The notes: generated by a model not told the origin, from the letters alone. A stretch of 30,674 bases of DNA from SKLM01 sp964450435 (GCA_964450435.1 CAYVCX010000034.1:1-30674), one strand, 5' to 3'; numbered from the stretch's first letter, positions 5,531 to 14,351 are shown. Program-made: numbers and translations.

Positions 5531-8500
5531 ATGGATGGAGGGGGACGGGAAGAACCGATGGTCGACGCCGCACAGGGCGAATCTAGCGCGACGGACAAAG
5601 AGGTGGTGAGAGGCCCGGGGAAGAATCTGATAGGCGGCGCTGTGGGCGAGACGGTGGGGTCGCTTATCGGACGGGCCGGATTCCGAGCTGCAGCGCTTGG
5701 AATCGTGGGCTTGGTCGTGATTGCGGCTTTGTTGCTCCCGCCCATCTCCTTGTTGGACCGACTCGGGATTGTGGGATACGAGACCCTCAGCGCGCAGAAT
5801 GCCGCTGTCTCGCACCCGGACGGCGTCACGCTCCGGGTCGACCCCGAATCCTTCGACGGGCGCCTCCGTGTGCGGCTCGATTCGGTAGCCCGTCCAGACT
5901 TCCTGGAGGGGTCGGCTGGCTCCGAGTTGAAGGAAGCGGCAGCCGCGCTTCCGGAGTACCTGGAGATCAGAGGTCCCTACTACAAGATCCAGACCCGCGG
6001 CGTGTCTTCGCAGCCTGTCTGGGTTGACGTAGAGCTTCCGAACGACGTCGAGCTCTGGGAGACTCTCGATCTCTACACCTGGGATGGCCGGCAATGGTCC
6101 TGGGTCGGGAGCGATCTCCACACCGGGCTGGCCGAGCGTGAGTTCATTCGTGCTGCAGTGGTCAATGTGCCTCAATCCGTGGTGCTGGTGCAGGCTAAGG
6201 CGAGAGAGCCAATGCTCTCCACGTATCTGGATTCGAACGACGACGTGAGCCAGGTGCACCTCTTTGACGCGGTGAACCCGAGTGGCTTGCTCCTCGGTAC
6301 GATGGGCGGATTCGCGGGAGATGCAGAAAGCTTGGTCATCCCCGAAGATCAATCAAGCCTCGCCGTGCTTCCTGTGCTGCGGAATTGGGCACCGGGTGCG
6401 AACGTGAATGCGGGCCTGCTTGCCGATCTTCTCGACGATGTTGGGGTTCAGCAGACCCATATTGACAACATTGTGGAGCTCTGCACTGCGCGTGGGTTCG
6501 ATGGCATTGAGATCGACTACCAGGGGGTGACTCCGGAGCAGCGTGAAGCCTACACTTCCTTCATCCTGGCTCTGGCCGATGCCCTTCACGACGCGAACCT
6601 ATGGCTGAGCGTGACCATCGAGCCGCCCACTTCCGTGAACGGCGGCTGGGACACCGGCGGCTACGATCTGACGGCGTTGGGGAAGGCGGCTGACACCGTC
6701 AAGGTGCCGTTCCCGTCAGACCCAGAGGCATTTGCTGAGGGTGGCACCGCGCACCGACTTCTTGACTGGATCACCGCACAGGTCACGCGGTACAAAGTGA
6801 ATATGCTGGTCTCGTCGCTGAGCGCGGCGAGGGCGGAAGGCGCCGTAGCCTACCAGCTCATTTCGCTGGAGGAGGCGCTGGCGCCGTTTGGGCAGATTCA
6901 AGCGCTTGTCGACCTGGAGAACGTTGAGCCGGAGACTGAGCTGGAGTTCAGCCTCGCGGGTTCCTTGTTGAGTACCGCGCCTCTCCAGGATGCTGGTACC
7001 TATCGTGTCCGTTATCAGGATGATGGAGACGAGGCTCGCACGGCCTGGCTCGGTACGGCGGCTAGTTTGGCTCACAAGCTGCGCTGGGGACAGCGGTACC
7101 ACCTGGGTGGCGTGGCTGTCGACGGCGCCCTTGACCCGGGCAATATGGATGGCGTGACCGACGTGATCGCCAGTTACCGTGCCGAGGTTCGACCCTCCAC
7201 GCACGAGCCGATAGAGGTGGCATGGACGGTCCGGGATGCAGATGGGCCGGTGTATCAGGGGGCGTCGCCGCTCACAGACCCGAGCTATAGCTGGGTGACG
7301 CCAGGAGAGGCAGGGCAGTTCGAGGTCAGTGCGTCAATACTGGGCTTCGACCGCGGCTCTGTGACCGTCACCGTGGCCGCGCCGGAGTCCGTCGAGGACC
7401 CATCCGATTCCATCACCGAGACCGAGACCGTTACCGAACCCGATGAGACGGATGATGAGGAGCCCGACCCCGAGAGGGCGTGCCTCAATGCCACCTTCGT
7501 CGCCGATGTGACCATTCCCGACAATACGCAGCTCGACAACGAGGCCGAGTTCGAGAAAACCTGGAGGCTGAGGAACAGCGGTACGTGTGACTGGCCCGAG
7601 GATACGGTGCTCTCTTTCGTCGAAGGAGAGCAAATGGGGGCCCCGGATAGCGTCGCGGTCGGGGTGGTGGAGTCGGGCCAGGAGAAGGATGTCACCGTCT
7701 CCATGAAGGCGCCGGCTGATGACGGCAGGTACACCAGCAGGTGGCAGCTGCAGTCGGGGGGGGACTTGTTCGGCACGCGTGTGTTTGTGACCATCATCGC
7801 CGGAGAGCCCCAGCAGGCAGAGCCTCCTCCTGCACCGGCTCCTGCTCCTGCTCCCACTGGTGGGTTTGAGTTGGGTGGGCACATCAGGGACTGGGGCTTC
7901 CCGTACGCCGACAAGATGCGCTATGCCGGGATGAACTGGGCCAAGATCCAGGCTCGCTACCCGCACGACGTTTCCGGCATTATCGCCGCGTCCCATGCCA
8001 GAGGATTTAAGATCCAGGTTAGCGGGCTGGGGCCTGCCGAGATGGTAACCCAACCTGGTTTCGAGCAGGATGTCGCCAATTGGCTCGCAGGGATTGCGGC
8101 GGCCGGCGCCGATGCCATCGAAGTGTGGAATGAGCCCAACATTGACCGTGAGTGGCAGATGGGTCACATTAGTCCGCAGGCATACACGAATCTTCTCTGT
8201 ACTGCGTACCGCGCTATCAAGAATGCGAATCCGGGTACCGCCGTCATCAGCGCGGCGCCGGCACCCACGGGTTCGTTCGGTGGCGCGTGCCAGCCGAATG
8301 GCGGGAACTGTGATGACCTGCCCTTCCTTCGGGGAATGTACAACGCTGGTGCCGCCCAGTGTATGGATTACATCGGTGCCCACCACAACTCTGGTGCCAC
8401 GTCACCGTCGGCCAGGACCGGACATCCGGCTGACGGCGGTGGGCACCACCATTCCTGGTACTTCTTGCCCCAGACGGAACTCTACTACAATGCCTTCCGC

Positions 8501-8791
8501 GGAACCCGCAAGCTCTTCTACACCGAGATGGGATATGCCTCACAAGAAGGAGTACCCCCGTTCTCCGATTGGTTCTCCTGGGCGAGAGGCACAAACAACG
8601 CGCAGCAGGCGGCCTGGCTGGCTGAGGCTGTAAGGTTGAGCATCAACACGGGGATGGTTCGCTGCATTATCGTGTGGAACATCGACTACGTTCGCCATGG
8701 ATACGATCCACAGGATGGGTATGCCATCATCCGTCCCGATGGGTCCTGCCCGGCCTGCGACGCATTGCACAACGTGCTGGGGTCCCGATAG
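5531..8791 (+). CDS. Membrane-anchored multidomain GH18-like / NBR1-Ig / GH-A clan protein
   Basis: Large extracytoplasmic carbohydrate-acting protein of 1086 residues. A cytoplasmic N-tail and one membrane helix (about 52-74) anchor it. Residues about 228-545 resemble a GH18 barrel of the germination-chitinase type (GFDGIEIDYQ at 322-331). A PKD/Ig-like segment spans about 555-617, followed by an acidic Thr/Glu/Asp linker. Then comes an NBR1-type Ig domain (FEKTWRLRNSGTCDW, about 650-757), a Pro-Ala linker (764-776) and a clan GH-A barrel (about 778-1086). The last has WNEPN at 866-870 (acid/base Glu868) and FYTEMGY with Glu999 as probable nucleophile. The GH18 catalytic Glu is Gln331, so that barrel is probably non-hydrolytic. 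The start at ATG 5531 follows GGAGG by five bases. The substrate is unknown. It is the first gene of three related ones. Confidence 0.85.
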   Translation: MDGGGREEPMVDAAQGESSATDKEVVRGPGKNLIGGAVGETVGSLIGRAGFRAAALGIVGLVVIAALLLPPISLLDRLGIVGYETLSAQNAAVSHPDGVTLRVDPESFDGRLRVRLDSVARPDFLEGSAGSELKEAAAALPEYLEIRGPYYKIQTRGVSSQPVWVDVELPNDVELWETLDLYTWDGRQWSWVGSDLHTGLAEREFIRAAVVNVPQSVVLVQAKAREPMLSTYLDSNDDVSQVHLFDAVNPSGLLLGTMGGFAGDAESLVIPEDQSSLAVLPVLRNWAPGANVNAGLLADLLDDVGVQQTHIDNIVELCTARGFDGIEIDYQGVTPEQREAYTSFILALADALHDANLWLSVTIEPPTSVNGGWDTGGYDLTALGKAADTVKVPFPSDPEAFAEGGTAHRLLDWITAQVTRYKVNMLVSSLSAARAEGAVAYQLISLEEALAPFGQIQALVDLENVEPETELEFSLAGSLLSTAPLQDAGTYRVRYQDDGDEARTAWLGTAASLAHKLRWGQRYHLGGVAVDGALDPGNMDGVTDVIASYRAEVRPSTHEPIEVAWTVRDADGPVYQGASPLTDPSYSWVTPGEAGQFEVSASILGFDRGSVTVTVAAPESVEDPSDSITETETVTEPDETDDEEPDPERACLNATFVADVTIPDNTQLDNEAEFEKTWRLRNSGTCDWPEDTVLSFVEGEQMGAPDSVAVGVVESGQEKDVTVSMKAPADDGRYTSRWQLQSGGDLFGTRVFVTIIAGEPQQAEPPPAPAPAPAPTGGFELGGHIRDWGFPYADKMRYAGMNWAKIQARYPHDVSGIIAASHARGFKIQVSGLGPAEMVTQPGFEQDVANWLAGIAAAGADAIEVWNEPNIDREWQMGHISPQAYTNLLCTAYRAIKNANPGTAVISAAPAPTGSFGGACQPNGGNCDDLPFLRGMYNAGAAQCMDYIGAHHNSGATSPSARTGHPADGGGHHHSWYFLPQTELYYNAFRGTRKLFYTEMGYASQEGVPPFSDWFSWARGTNNAQQAAWLAEAVRLSINTGMVRCIIVWNIDYVRHGYDPQDGYAIIRPDGSCPACDALHNVLGSR

Positions 8792-8895
8792 TCTCTTGAG
8801 TTGCGCCAGGGATCACGTATCTCGAGCCGGCACCCATCGTGGCCCAGCGCCGCCCACGGTGGCGGAATCAGCTGCAGACAACTGACAGAGCAAGA

Positions 8896-8951
8896 GGCAG
8901 AGGTTCGGCTGTCCTCACTGTTTCACGTCCACTGAGCCGGACCTCTCTGCC
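8896..8951 (+). other. Long intercistronic hairpin before the second hydrolase gene
   Basis: GGCAGAG-GTTCGGCT (8896-8910) pairs with AGCCGGAC-CTCTCTGCC (8935-8951). This gives a 15-pair stem with one G-U pair and a two-base bulge, around a 24-base loop. It ends seven bases before the AGGAGG ribosome-binding site of the next gene. There is no following T-run, so it looks like an mRNA processing, stability or translational control element rather than an intrinsic terminator. Confidence 0.55.
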
Positions 8952-8969
8952 TGTTTACAGGAGGACACG

Positions 8970-10376
8970 ATGTCCAGATCTTCATCCGCCAACCGTCGGC
9001 TGGGCGGTAAGGGCCTTTACGTCGCCATTGCAGCCTGGCTCATCCTCGTAGTTGCTGGCGGGCTGTGCACTTGGTACGGTTGGTTGGGACCGGATGGTGG
9101 AATCGACCAGGCCGCTCCGCCACCTGAATCGAGTCCCGGCCCGGCGACCGAGACGGCAACCGATGAGGTTGACGGCGAAGATCAGCCGGGGGACCCGTCG
9201 GGCTCGATTCCCGAGACCTCCTCTCCCTCCCCCGTCGAGCCGACTGCTGAGTCGGGCACTCCGACGAACGGCACCGAGGCTGCAGAGCCCCTGCCGTGGG
9301 AAGAGGATAGTTTCGGCTACGGAATAGCATTGAACGCTGTCGGAGGGGGTGACCCGGCCTATTGGCTGGGCCAGGTCGACAGCCTGGGCCTTGACTGGGT
9401 GAAACAGCAGATCAAGTGGCGCGACTGGGAGGGCACGCCGGGAGCGATGGACTGGAGTGGTTTCGACGCGTTCGTCGATGAGGCGAACAGGCGCGGTCTG
9501 AAGGTGATGTTCAGCGTCGTTGATGCCCCCGAATGGTCGCGGAGCCACATCTACCCGGAAATGGAAGGCGCACCGCCGGACAATCTGGAGCTCGTGGCCG
9601 AGTTCATGGGGCGGCTGGTTGATAGGTACCCGGATCGCATTCACGCCATCGAGGTCTGGAACGAGCAAAATCTGGATCGCGAGTGGGATACCGCCGGCGG
9701 GGTGGACGCCGGGCGTTACGTGGAGATGCTCAGGCTCTCGTATGAGGCGATAAAGAGCCGTGATCCCCGCGTCATCGTCATCAGCGGGGCGTTGTCTCCG
9801 ACCGGGGGCCGTCGGACCGACCCCGATGACCCGGATCGTGTCATCTCGGTGGACGACTTCGACTACTTCGACCGCATGATTGAGCTGGGTGCTCTTGACT
9901 ACAGCGATTGTGTGGGGGCCCATCACAACGGGATCAACATGCCGCCCGACGTGGCCTGGGACGAGGGGTTCGACGACCCGACGGCCCAGTTCCGTGGGCC
10001 GTTCGACAACCCGCATCACAGCTGGTCTTTCAGATCGACGCTCTGGGGTTACCACGAACGGATCCAGGCCGCTGGATATGCCACGCCGCTGTGTGTCACC
10101 GAGTTCGGCTGGGCCTCCGCTGAGGGGTTCGAGGGCTATCCTCCAGGCTTCGAGTTCGCCCTCGACAACACCCTTGAAGATCAGGCGCGGTGGAATGTGG
10201 AAGCCTTCGAGTTGATGCGTGAATGGGGTTTCGTGCGCTTGGCCTTCCTCTGGAACCTCAATTACTCGCAGCTTGGGTCGGGGCCCGAGGATCCCAATGT
10301 GCCGTATGGCATCATCGACCTCGACGGTGCACCGCGTCCAGCCTTTGAAGCCATCCGAGACATGGAGAAACCGTAG
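8970..10376 (+). CDS. Membrane-anchored clan GH-A glycosidase-like protein
   Basis: Protein of 468 residues. An N-terminal membrane helix (about 16-37) is followed by a low-complexity Pro/Ser/Thr/Glu linker (about 45-108) that would span the cell wall. The rest is a TIM-barrel glycosidase domain of the GH5/GH39-like clan GH-A type. The acid/base glutamate lies in WNEQN (230-234, Glu232) and the nucleophile in VTEFGW (Glu378). GAHHN (317-320 region) and HHSW are further active-site-like histidines shared with the C-terminal barrel of the preceding protein. The start at ATG 8970 has AGGAGG six bases upstream. The third residue of the WNExN motif is Gln instead of Pro, which is tolerated. Substrate unknown. 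An extracellular polysaccharide or glycoprotein is likely. Confidence 0.85.
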   Translation: MSRSSSANRRLGGKGLYVAIAAWLILVVAGGLCTWYGWLGPDGGIDQAAPPPESSPGPATETATDEVDGEDQPGDPSGSIPETSSPSPVEPTAESGTPTNGTEAAEPLPWEEDSFGYGIALNAVGGGDPAYWLGQVDSLGLDWVKQQIKWRDWEGTPGAMDWSGFDAFVDEANRRGLKVMFSVVDAPEWSRSHIYPEMEGAPPDNLELVAEFMGRLVDRYPDRIHAIEVWNEQNLDREWDTAGGVDAGRYVEMLRLSYEAIKSRDPRVIVISGALSPTGGRRTDPDDPDRVISVDDFDYFDRMIELGALDYSDCVGAHHNGINMPPDVAWDEGFDDPTAQFRGPFDNPHHSWSFRSTLWGYHERIQAAGYATPLCVTEFGWASAEGFEGYPPGFEFALDNTLEDQARWNVEAFELMREWGFVRLAFLWNLNYSQLGSGPEDPNVPYGIIDLDGAPRPAFEAIRDMEKP

Positions 10377-10413
10377 CGTCTGCGGGGGAGCCGGTCCCAA
10401 GACCGCAAGACGC
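10376..10413 (+). other. Hairpin directly after the second hydrolase gene
   Basis: GCGTCTGCGG (10376-10385) pairs with CCGC-A-AGACGC (10403-10413), ten pairs with one bulged A and a 17-base loop. It begins on the last base of the stop codon. Only three T residues follow, so at best it is a weak terminator or attenuator. It may instead set the expression ratio of the second and third hydrolase genes. Confidence 0.45.
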
Positions 10414-10492
10414 CTTTCTGGGTGGCAGGCCGAGCAGCCTGACGTCGAACGGGCGAATCCAATTTCTCCCCGGTTTCTACTCGATAAGAAGC

Positions 10493-11689
10493 ATGAGACT
10501 TTCCGCTAGACGACAGAAGCACTTCGCCCGGTTTGGTCCTCTGCTCGCGGTCCTGCTTGCCGCCGCTGCAGTCATAATTGCTCTACGGACGCGATCCTGG
10601 CGCCTGGGGGGCCCGTCTCCCGTGCCGGAGTCGCTGTCGCCCACTCCCTGGCCCGTGCCGCAGATGGCGTCGCCTGAGTACGGGCTTCAGGTATATCTCT
10701 GGTGGGACGAGGACGTCGCCCGGCGTGACATGGACCTTGTTCAGGATGCCGGTTTCGGCTGGGTGAAGCAGAATGTGGGTTGGCGTGACGTCGAGGGAGC
10801 GGCCAGGGGGGCTTTCGACTGGTATTTCACCGATCGCATACTCGCCGATGCGGAGGAGCGGGGCCTGAAAGTGCTCTTCCGACTGGATAGGGAACCCGCC
10901 TGGGCAGTGCCGGAGACAGGCGTCCATTCCGATAATGGACCGCCCGAGGATGCGCAGGACTTCGGCGACTTCTGTCGCGCTCTGGGCGAGCGGTACGCCG
11001 GGCGCGTCGGGGCCTATCAGGTCTGGAACGAGCCTAACCTGGCTCGCGAATGGGGCGGGCACGCTCCCGATCCCGCTGGCTATGTGGAGTTGCTCCGCGC
11101 TTGCTACGCCGGCTTGAAGGCGGCTGATCCCGGTGCTCTGGTCGTCTCGGCGGGGTTGGCCCCTACGGGCACGGGGCTGCCAGAAGCCATGCCAGATACT
11201 GATTATCTGATCCAGATGTACGAGGCCGGTGCAGCCCCATACTTCGACGCGCTGGGCGTTAACGCTCCAGGCTACAAGGCGCCCCCGGAGGTTTCGCCCG
11301 ATGAAGCTGCCCGGACCGAGGCCTACGGTGGGCAGCGTTTCTTCTGCTTCCGTCACGTCGAGGATATGCGCGACATTATGGTGCAGTACGGTGACAGTCA
11401 CAAGCAGGTGGTCATCCTGGAGATGGGATGGACAACCGATCCGCGGCCCGAATCTCCGTATCACTGGCACGCGGTGACTCCGCAGCAGCAGGCGGACTAT
11501 CTGGTGCGTGCTTTCGAGTACGCCGAAGAGCACTGGAACCCGTGGATAGGATTGATGACTGCGCTATCCATTGCCAATCCTGCGTGGGGGCCCGACTATG
11601 AGCAGTATTGGTGGGCTGTCACCGACCCGGCCTGGCCAGAGACTGCGGTGCGTCCAGCTTACGAGGCTTTGCGCGAGATGGACAAGTGA
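10493..11689 (+). CDS. Membrane-anchored clan GH-A glycosidase-like protein
   Basis: Protein of 398 residues and third paralogue of the cluster. It has a short basic N-terminus and a membrane helix (about 13-31). A Pro-rich linker (about 39-57) then leads into a TIM-barrel domain. The acid/base Glu180 lies in WNEPN (178-182), and Glu310 in VILEMGW is the probable nucleophile. The segment from WNEPNLAREW to SAGLAPTG aligns block by block with the two upstream proteins. The AHHN motif of the other two is missing here (GVNAPGY instead), so the substrate may differ. The ribosome-binding site before ATG 10493 is weak (AAGAAG). It is followed 20 bases later by rtcA on the same strand, which may be a readthrough unit. 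Confidence 0.83.
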   Translation: MRLSARRQKHFARFGPLLAVLLAAAAVIIALRTRSWRLGGPSPVPESLSPTPWPVPQMASPEYGLQVYLWWDEDVARRDMDLVQDAGFGWVKQNVGWRDVEGAARGAFDWYFTDRILADAEERGLKVLFRLDREPAWAVPETGVHSDNGPPEDAQDFGDFCRALGERYAGRVGAYQVWNEPNLAREWGGHAPDPAGYVELLRACYAGLKAADPGALVVSAGLAPTGTGLPEAMPDTDYLIQMYEAGAAPYFDALGVNAPGYKAPPEVSPDEAARTEAYGGQRFFCFRHVEDMRDIMVQYGDSHKQVVILEMGWTTDPRPESPYHWHAVTPQQQADYLVRAFEYAEEHWNPWIGLMTALSIANPAWGPDYEQYWWAVTDPAWPETAVRPAYEALREMDK

Positions 11690-11709
11690 CCGGTGAGGTG
11701 CAGGCGTAA

Positions 11710-12795
11710 ATGGTCAGTCGGCGGGGCCGCGGAATGGTTGTGATCGATGGGTCACACGGCGAGGGCGGGGGGCAGATCCTGCGCACCGCCTTGACGCTGG
11801 CGGCGCTTACGCGCCGGCCCACCCGAATCGAGAATGTCCGGGCTGACCGTGGCCGCCCGGGCCTGCGTCATCAGCACGTTACGGCCCTGCGTGCTGTCGC
11901 TGCCGTCAGCGACGCCCAATTGGAGGGCGATGAGCTCGGTTCTCAGACAGTAACGCTCACTCCGGGTGGCGTGCTTCGTTCGGGGCAGTATGCCTTTGAC
12001 GTGGCAGAGGCAGCGGATGGTGGTAGCGCGGGGGCGGTAGCGCTCGTGTTGCAGACCGTGCTTCTACCGCTGGCTTTGGCTGATGGAGACTCCCACGTGG
12101 AGCTGGGCGGTGGTACGCATGTGGCGTGGGCGCCGTCGGCTTCTTATCTGGAGCACGTCTTCTTGCCCACGCTGGCCCGGATGGGGGTGCGCGCGAGGGT
12201 GGAGTTGGAGCAGTGGGGCTTCTACCCGGCCGGTGGAGGCGTGCTGCATGCCCACATCTTCGGGCGGAGCGGCTGGCCCAGACCGATCTGGCTGACCGAA
12301 CGGGGTGCCCTGGAACGAATCTGGGGTATCGCGGCGGTCACAAACCTGCCGTCCCACATTCCACAGCGCATGGCCAACCGGGCAGAGAACGTGCTTTCTG
12401 AGCAGGGACTGGACGCCAGGATCGAAGCGCGGAGGCTGCGCGGAGCCGGGCCTGGAGCCGGGATCTTCTTGTTCTCCGAGTACGAGGACGCGGTGGCTGG
12501 ATTCACGGCTTACGGCCGCAAGGGGTTGCCCGCCGAGCGCGTGGCCGAAAGCGCCTGTAATGCGCTCTTGGCTCACCACCGATCTGACGCTGCTGTGGAT
12601 CCCCATCTTGCCGATCAACTGGTCTTGCCCATGGCGCTAGGTGAGGGAGAGTCGCGACTGACCACCTCCGAAGTGACGCAGCACCTGCTGACCAATGTGT
12701 GGGTTGTCCGGCGATTCCTGGACTGCCGTGTGAGCGTTGAAGGTCATCTGGGTGCCCCGGGTGAGTTGGTCGTGCAGGGAGGAGCGCATGCTTGA
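11710..12795 (+). CDS. rtcA: RNA 3'-terminal phosphate cyclase
   Basis: Converts an RNA 3'-phosphate to a 2',3'-cyclic phosphate through a covalent enzyme-AMP intermediate. The protein has 361 residues, about the family length. The signature HGEGGGQILR lies at 17-26 and RADRGRPGLRHQHV follows. The C-terminal HLADQLVLPMALG block leads to TQHLLTN, where His325 corresponds to the adenylated histidine of E. coli RtcA (inferred by motif alignment). The start is ATG 11710 with GAGGTG about ten bases upstream. ATG 11743 is an alternative with a weaker site. The stop overlaps rnz by eight bases, so the two are translationally coupled. No rtcB or rtcR is present in the window. Confidence 0.95.
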   Translation: MVSRRGRGMVVIDGSHGEGGGQILRTALTLAALTRRPTRIENVRADRGRPGLRHQHVTALRAVAAVSDAQLEGDELGSQTVTLTPGGVLRSGQYAFDVAEAADGGSAGAVALVLQTVLLPLALADGDSHVELGGGTHVAWAPSASYLEHVFLPTLARMGVRARVELEQWGFYPAGGGVLHAHIFGRSGWPRPIWLTERGALERIWGIAAVTNLPSHIPQRMANRAENVLSEQGLDARIEARRLRGAGPGAGIFLFSEYEDAVAGFTAYGRKGLPAERVAESACNALLAHHRSDAAVDPHLADQLVLPMALGEGESRLTTSEVTQHLLTNVWVVRRFLDCRVSVEGHLGAPGELVVQGGAHA

Positions 12796-13720
12796 GATTG
12801 TCTTTCTGGGGACCTCGGCGTCAGCACCGTCGATCCACCGCGGGCTTTCAGCCCAGGTTGTGCTCCATCGAGAGTACCGTTTCCTGATTGATTGCGGTGA
12901 GGGGACCCAGCGACAGATCCTGCGGAGTGGTCTGGGTTTCAGGCGTCTTAATCGCATTCTGCTTACCCACGGGCACCTGGATCATATCCTCGGCTTGGGG
13001 GGGTTGGTCTCCACCTTCGCTCGCTGGGAGGTGATGGAGCGTCTGGAGATCTACGGGCGGCGTTGGGCCTTGCAGCGAGTCTACGATTTGATCTACGGAG
13101 TCGTTCTCCGGGGTGCGCCACCGCCGATGGAGATCGACTTCGTCGAGGTGGAACCAGGCGTCATCCTTGAGGATGAGGAATTTGAGGTCATCGCCTTTCC
13201 GGTCCTTCACCGCGGACCAAGCCTTGGCTATCTATTCCGTGAGAAGTCGAGGCGGCCGTTTCTGGATACCCGTGCCGAGGCCCTGGACGTTCCCCATGGT
13301 CCGGAGCGCAGCCGATTGGTCGCCGGCGAACCTGTGAAGCTTCCTGACGGACGGGTGATCCGTCCCGACGACGTGCTCGGCCCCCCGGAGCAACGCGCCT
13401 CCCTGGCTCACGTCGGAGACACAGGCGAGATTGCCAATCTGGTGGAGCCCGTGCGAGGAGCCGATGTCTTGGTGATCGAGGCTACTTACCTGGAGCGCGA
13501 TGCCGATCTGGCAAAGCACTTTGAGCATCTGACAGCGGCACAGGCGGCTCGATTGGCCCGCGAAGCCGGGGTGCACACGCTGATCCTGACGCACATCTCC
13601 CGGCGCTATCGTCAGTCGGACGTCCTCGATGAAGCGCAGGCCATTATGCCCAACACGGTTGTCGCCCGCGACTTGAGTCGCTTTCGCGTGTTGCGCGGGG
13701 ATGTCGATCGACAGGATTGA
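12788..13720 (+). CDS. rnz: Ribonuclease Z (tRNA 3'-processing endonuclease)
   Basis: Metallo-beta-lactamase-fold endonuclease that removes the 3' trailer of tRNA precursors. The protein has 310 residues, typical of the short bacterial form. Zinc ligands are visible in HGHLDH (61-66), in the LHRGPSLGY region, in HVGDTG and in THISRRY near the C-terminus. The opening FLGTSASAP and DCGEGTQRQ are family hallmarks. I start at ATG 12788, which overlaps the rtcA stop and has GGAG four bases upstream. The frame is open to 12737, but that part lies inside rtcA. Beta-lactamase-fold relatives with other roles exist, but the full motif set fits RNase Z. Confidence 0.94.
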   Translation: MLEIVFLGTSASAPSIHRGLSAQVVLHREYRFLIDCGEGTQRQILRSGLGFRRLNRILLTHGHLDHILGLGGLVSTFARWEVMERLEIYGRRWALQRVYDLIYGVVLRGAPPPMEIDFVEVEPGVILEDEEFEVIAFPVLHRGPSLGYLFREKSRRPFLDTRAEALDVPHGPERSRLVAGEPVKLPDGRVIRPDDVLGPPEQRASLAHVGDTGEIANLVEPVRGADVLVIEATYLERDADLAKHFEHLTAAQAARLAREAGVHTLILTHISRRYRQSDVLDEAQAIMPNTVVARDLSRFRVLRGDVDRQD

Positions 13721-13796
13721 CCATCTGGCGGGTGGGCGGGCCGTAGGGGACGCTGACCCGGTATCGCGCCCTTCGAGTACGGAATAGGGAGGAGAC

Positions 13797-14096
13797 ATGC
13801 CAGCACATCGTAAGGCCAGCATAAGGGAGTTGGCTGCTGCGGCGCATGAATTGGATTCAGGCGTTCTTGAGGGGTCTCTTCATCGCGATCCTGAGACCGG
13901 AGAGTGGATGGTAGGGCAGACGCAGCTGAGCGCATGGCTGGAGCGCTATGACGAGGAGGAGATTGTTCTCATCTCGATATCATTGGATGATGATCGCCCC
14001 ATGCCGGTCAAGGTCTGTCGTACCTGCGGCACCGAGTACAGAGGTCCTTATTGTCCCCGCTGTCGGCGGGCCCGCATACGGTTGCGAGGGTACTGA
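13797..14096 (+). CDS. Small zinc-ribbon protein of unknown function
   Basis: Protein of 99 residues that I cannot assign to a named family. The N-terminal half (MPAHRKASIRELAAAAHEL, then EGSLHRDPETGEWMVG) looks like a small helical DNA- or protein-binding module. The C-terminal part has two CxxC knuckles (Cys74/Cys77 in CRTC and Cys86/Cys89 in CPRC) followed by a basic tail, which makes a probable zinc ribbon. ATG 13797 has GGGAGGAG two to three bases closer than usual but clear. It lies 76 bases after rnz and may be the last gene of that run. A role in RNA or DNA metabolism is suggested only by the neighbours. Confidence 0.75.
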   Translation: MPAHRKASIRELAAAAHELDSGVLEGSLHRDPETGEWMVGQTQLSAWLERYDEEEIVLISISLDDDRPMPVKVCRTCGTEYRGPYCPRCRRARIRLRGY

Positions 14097-14108
14097 TCGC
14101 ATTTCTGA

Positions 14109-14137
14109 TTGTAACTTGTTGGGGCTTGTGGTACACT
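14109..14137 (+). promoter_or_regulatory. Probable promoter of iorAB
   Basis: TTGTAA (14109-14114), 17 bases, then TACACT (14132-14137). Four of six positions match consensus in each hexamer and spacing is ideal. Transcription would start near 14144 and give a leader of about 257 bases before iorA. Confidence 0.45.
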
Positions 14138-14254
14138 GGCGTGGCGATCAGGGCTCTGGGCGGAGCAAAGTTGCTCGAGTCGGCGCTCTGCGCTACTTCG
14201 GTATCGTCGTTTCGCTGTGACGCCAGCCATCAAGTTGGCAGAGTCTGCGTGCAC

Positions 14255-14351
14255 GGGCCAGGCGGCCTGCCCAAGTGACACCGACGCAACGGTGTCGGCC
14301 GGAGAGGGGGCCGCAGCCGGCCGACGACTGCTCGGCCTGCTCATTCAGGCC
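14255..14351 (+). promoter_or_regulatory. Structured leader of iorAB with four consecutive hairpins
   Basis: Four stem-loops lie back to back. (1) GGG-C-CAGG (14255-14262) pairs with CCTGCCC (14266-14272). (2) GACACCG (14277-14283) pairs perfectly with CGGTGTC (14290-14296). (3) GGCCGG (14297-14302) pairs with CCGGCC (14317-14322). (4) GGCCTG (14334-14339) pairs with CAGGCC (14346-14351). They sit between the predicted promoter and the AAGGAG ribosome-binding site of iorA. I recognise no T-box, SAM or other named riboswitch motif. A cis-regulatory RNA is plausible but unproven. The 300-base gap holds no gene. Confidence 0.45.

Noticed and set aside
7334..8386. A 350-codon minus-strand frame opposite the first hydrolase gene
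   Set aside because: Antisense shadow with no recognisable motif and composition typical of GC-driven open frames. The plus-strand product is a convincing multidomain enzyme.
8982..10400. A 472-codon minus-strand frame opposite the second hydrolase gene
   Set aside because: Antisense shadow caused by high GC. The plus strand has a clear ribosome-binding site, membrane anchor and catalytic motifs.
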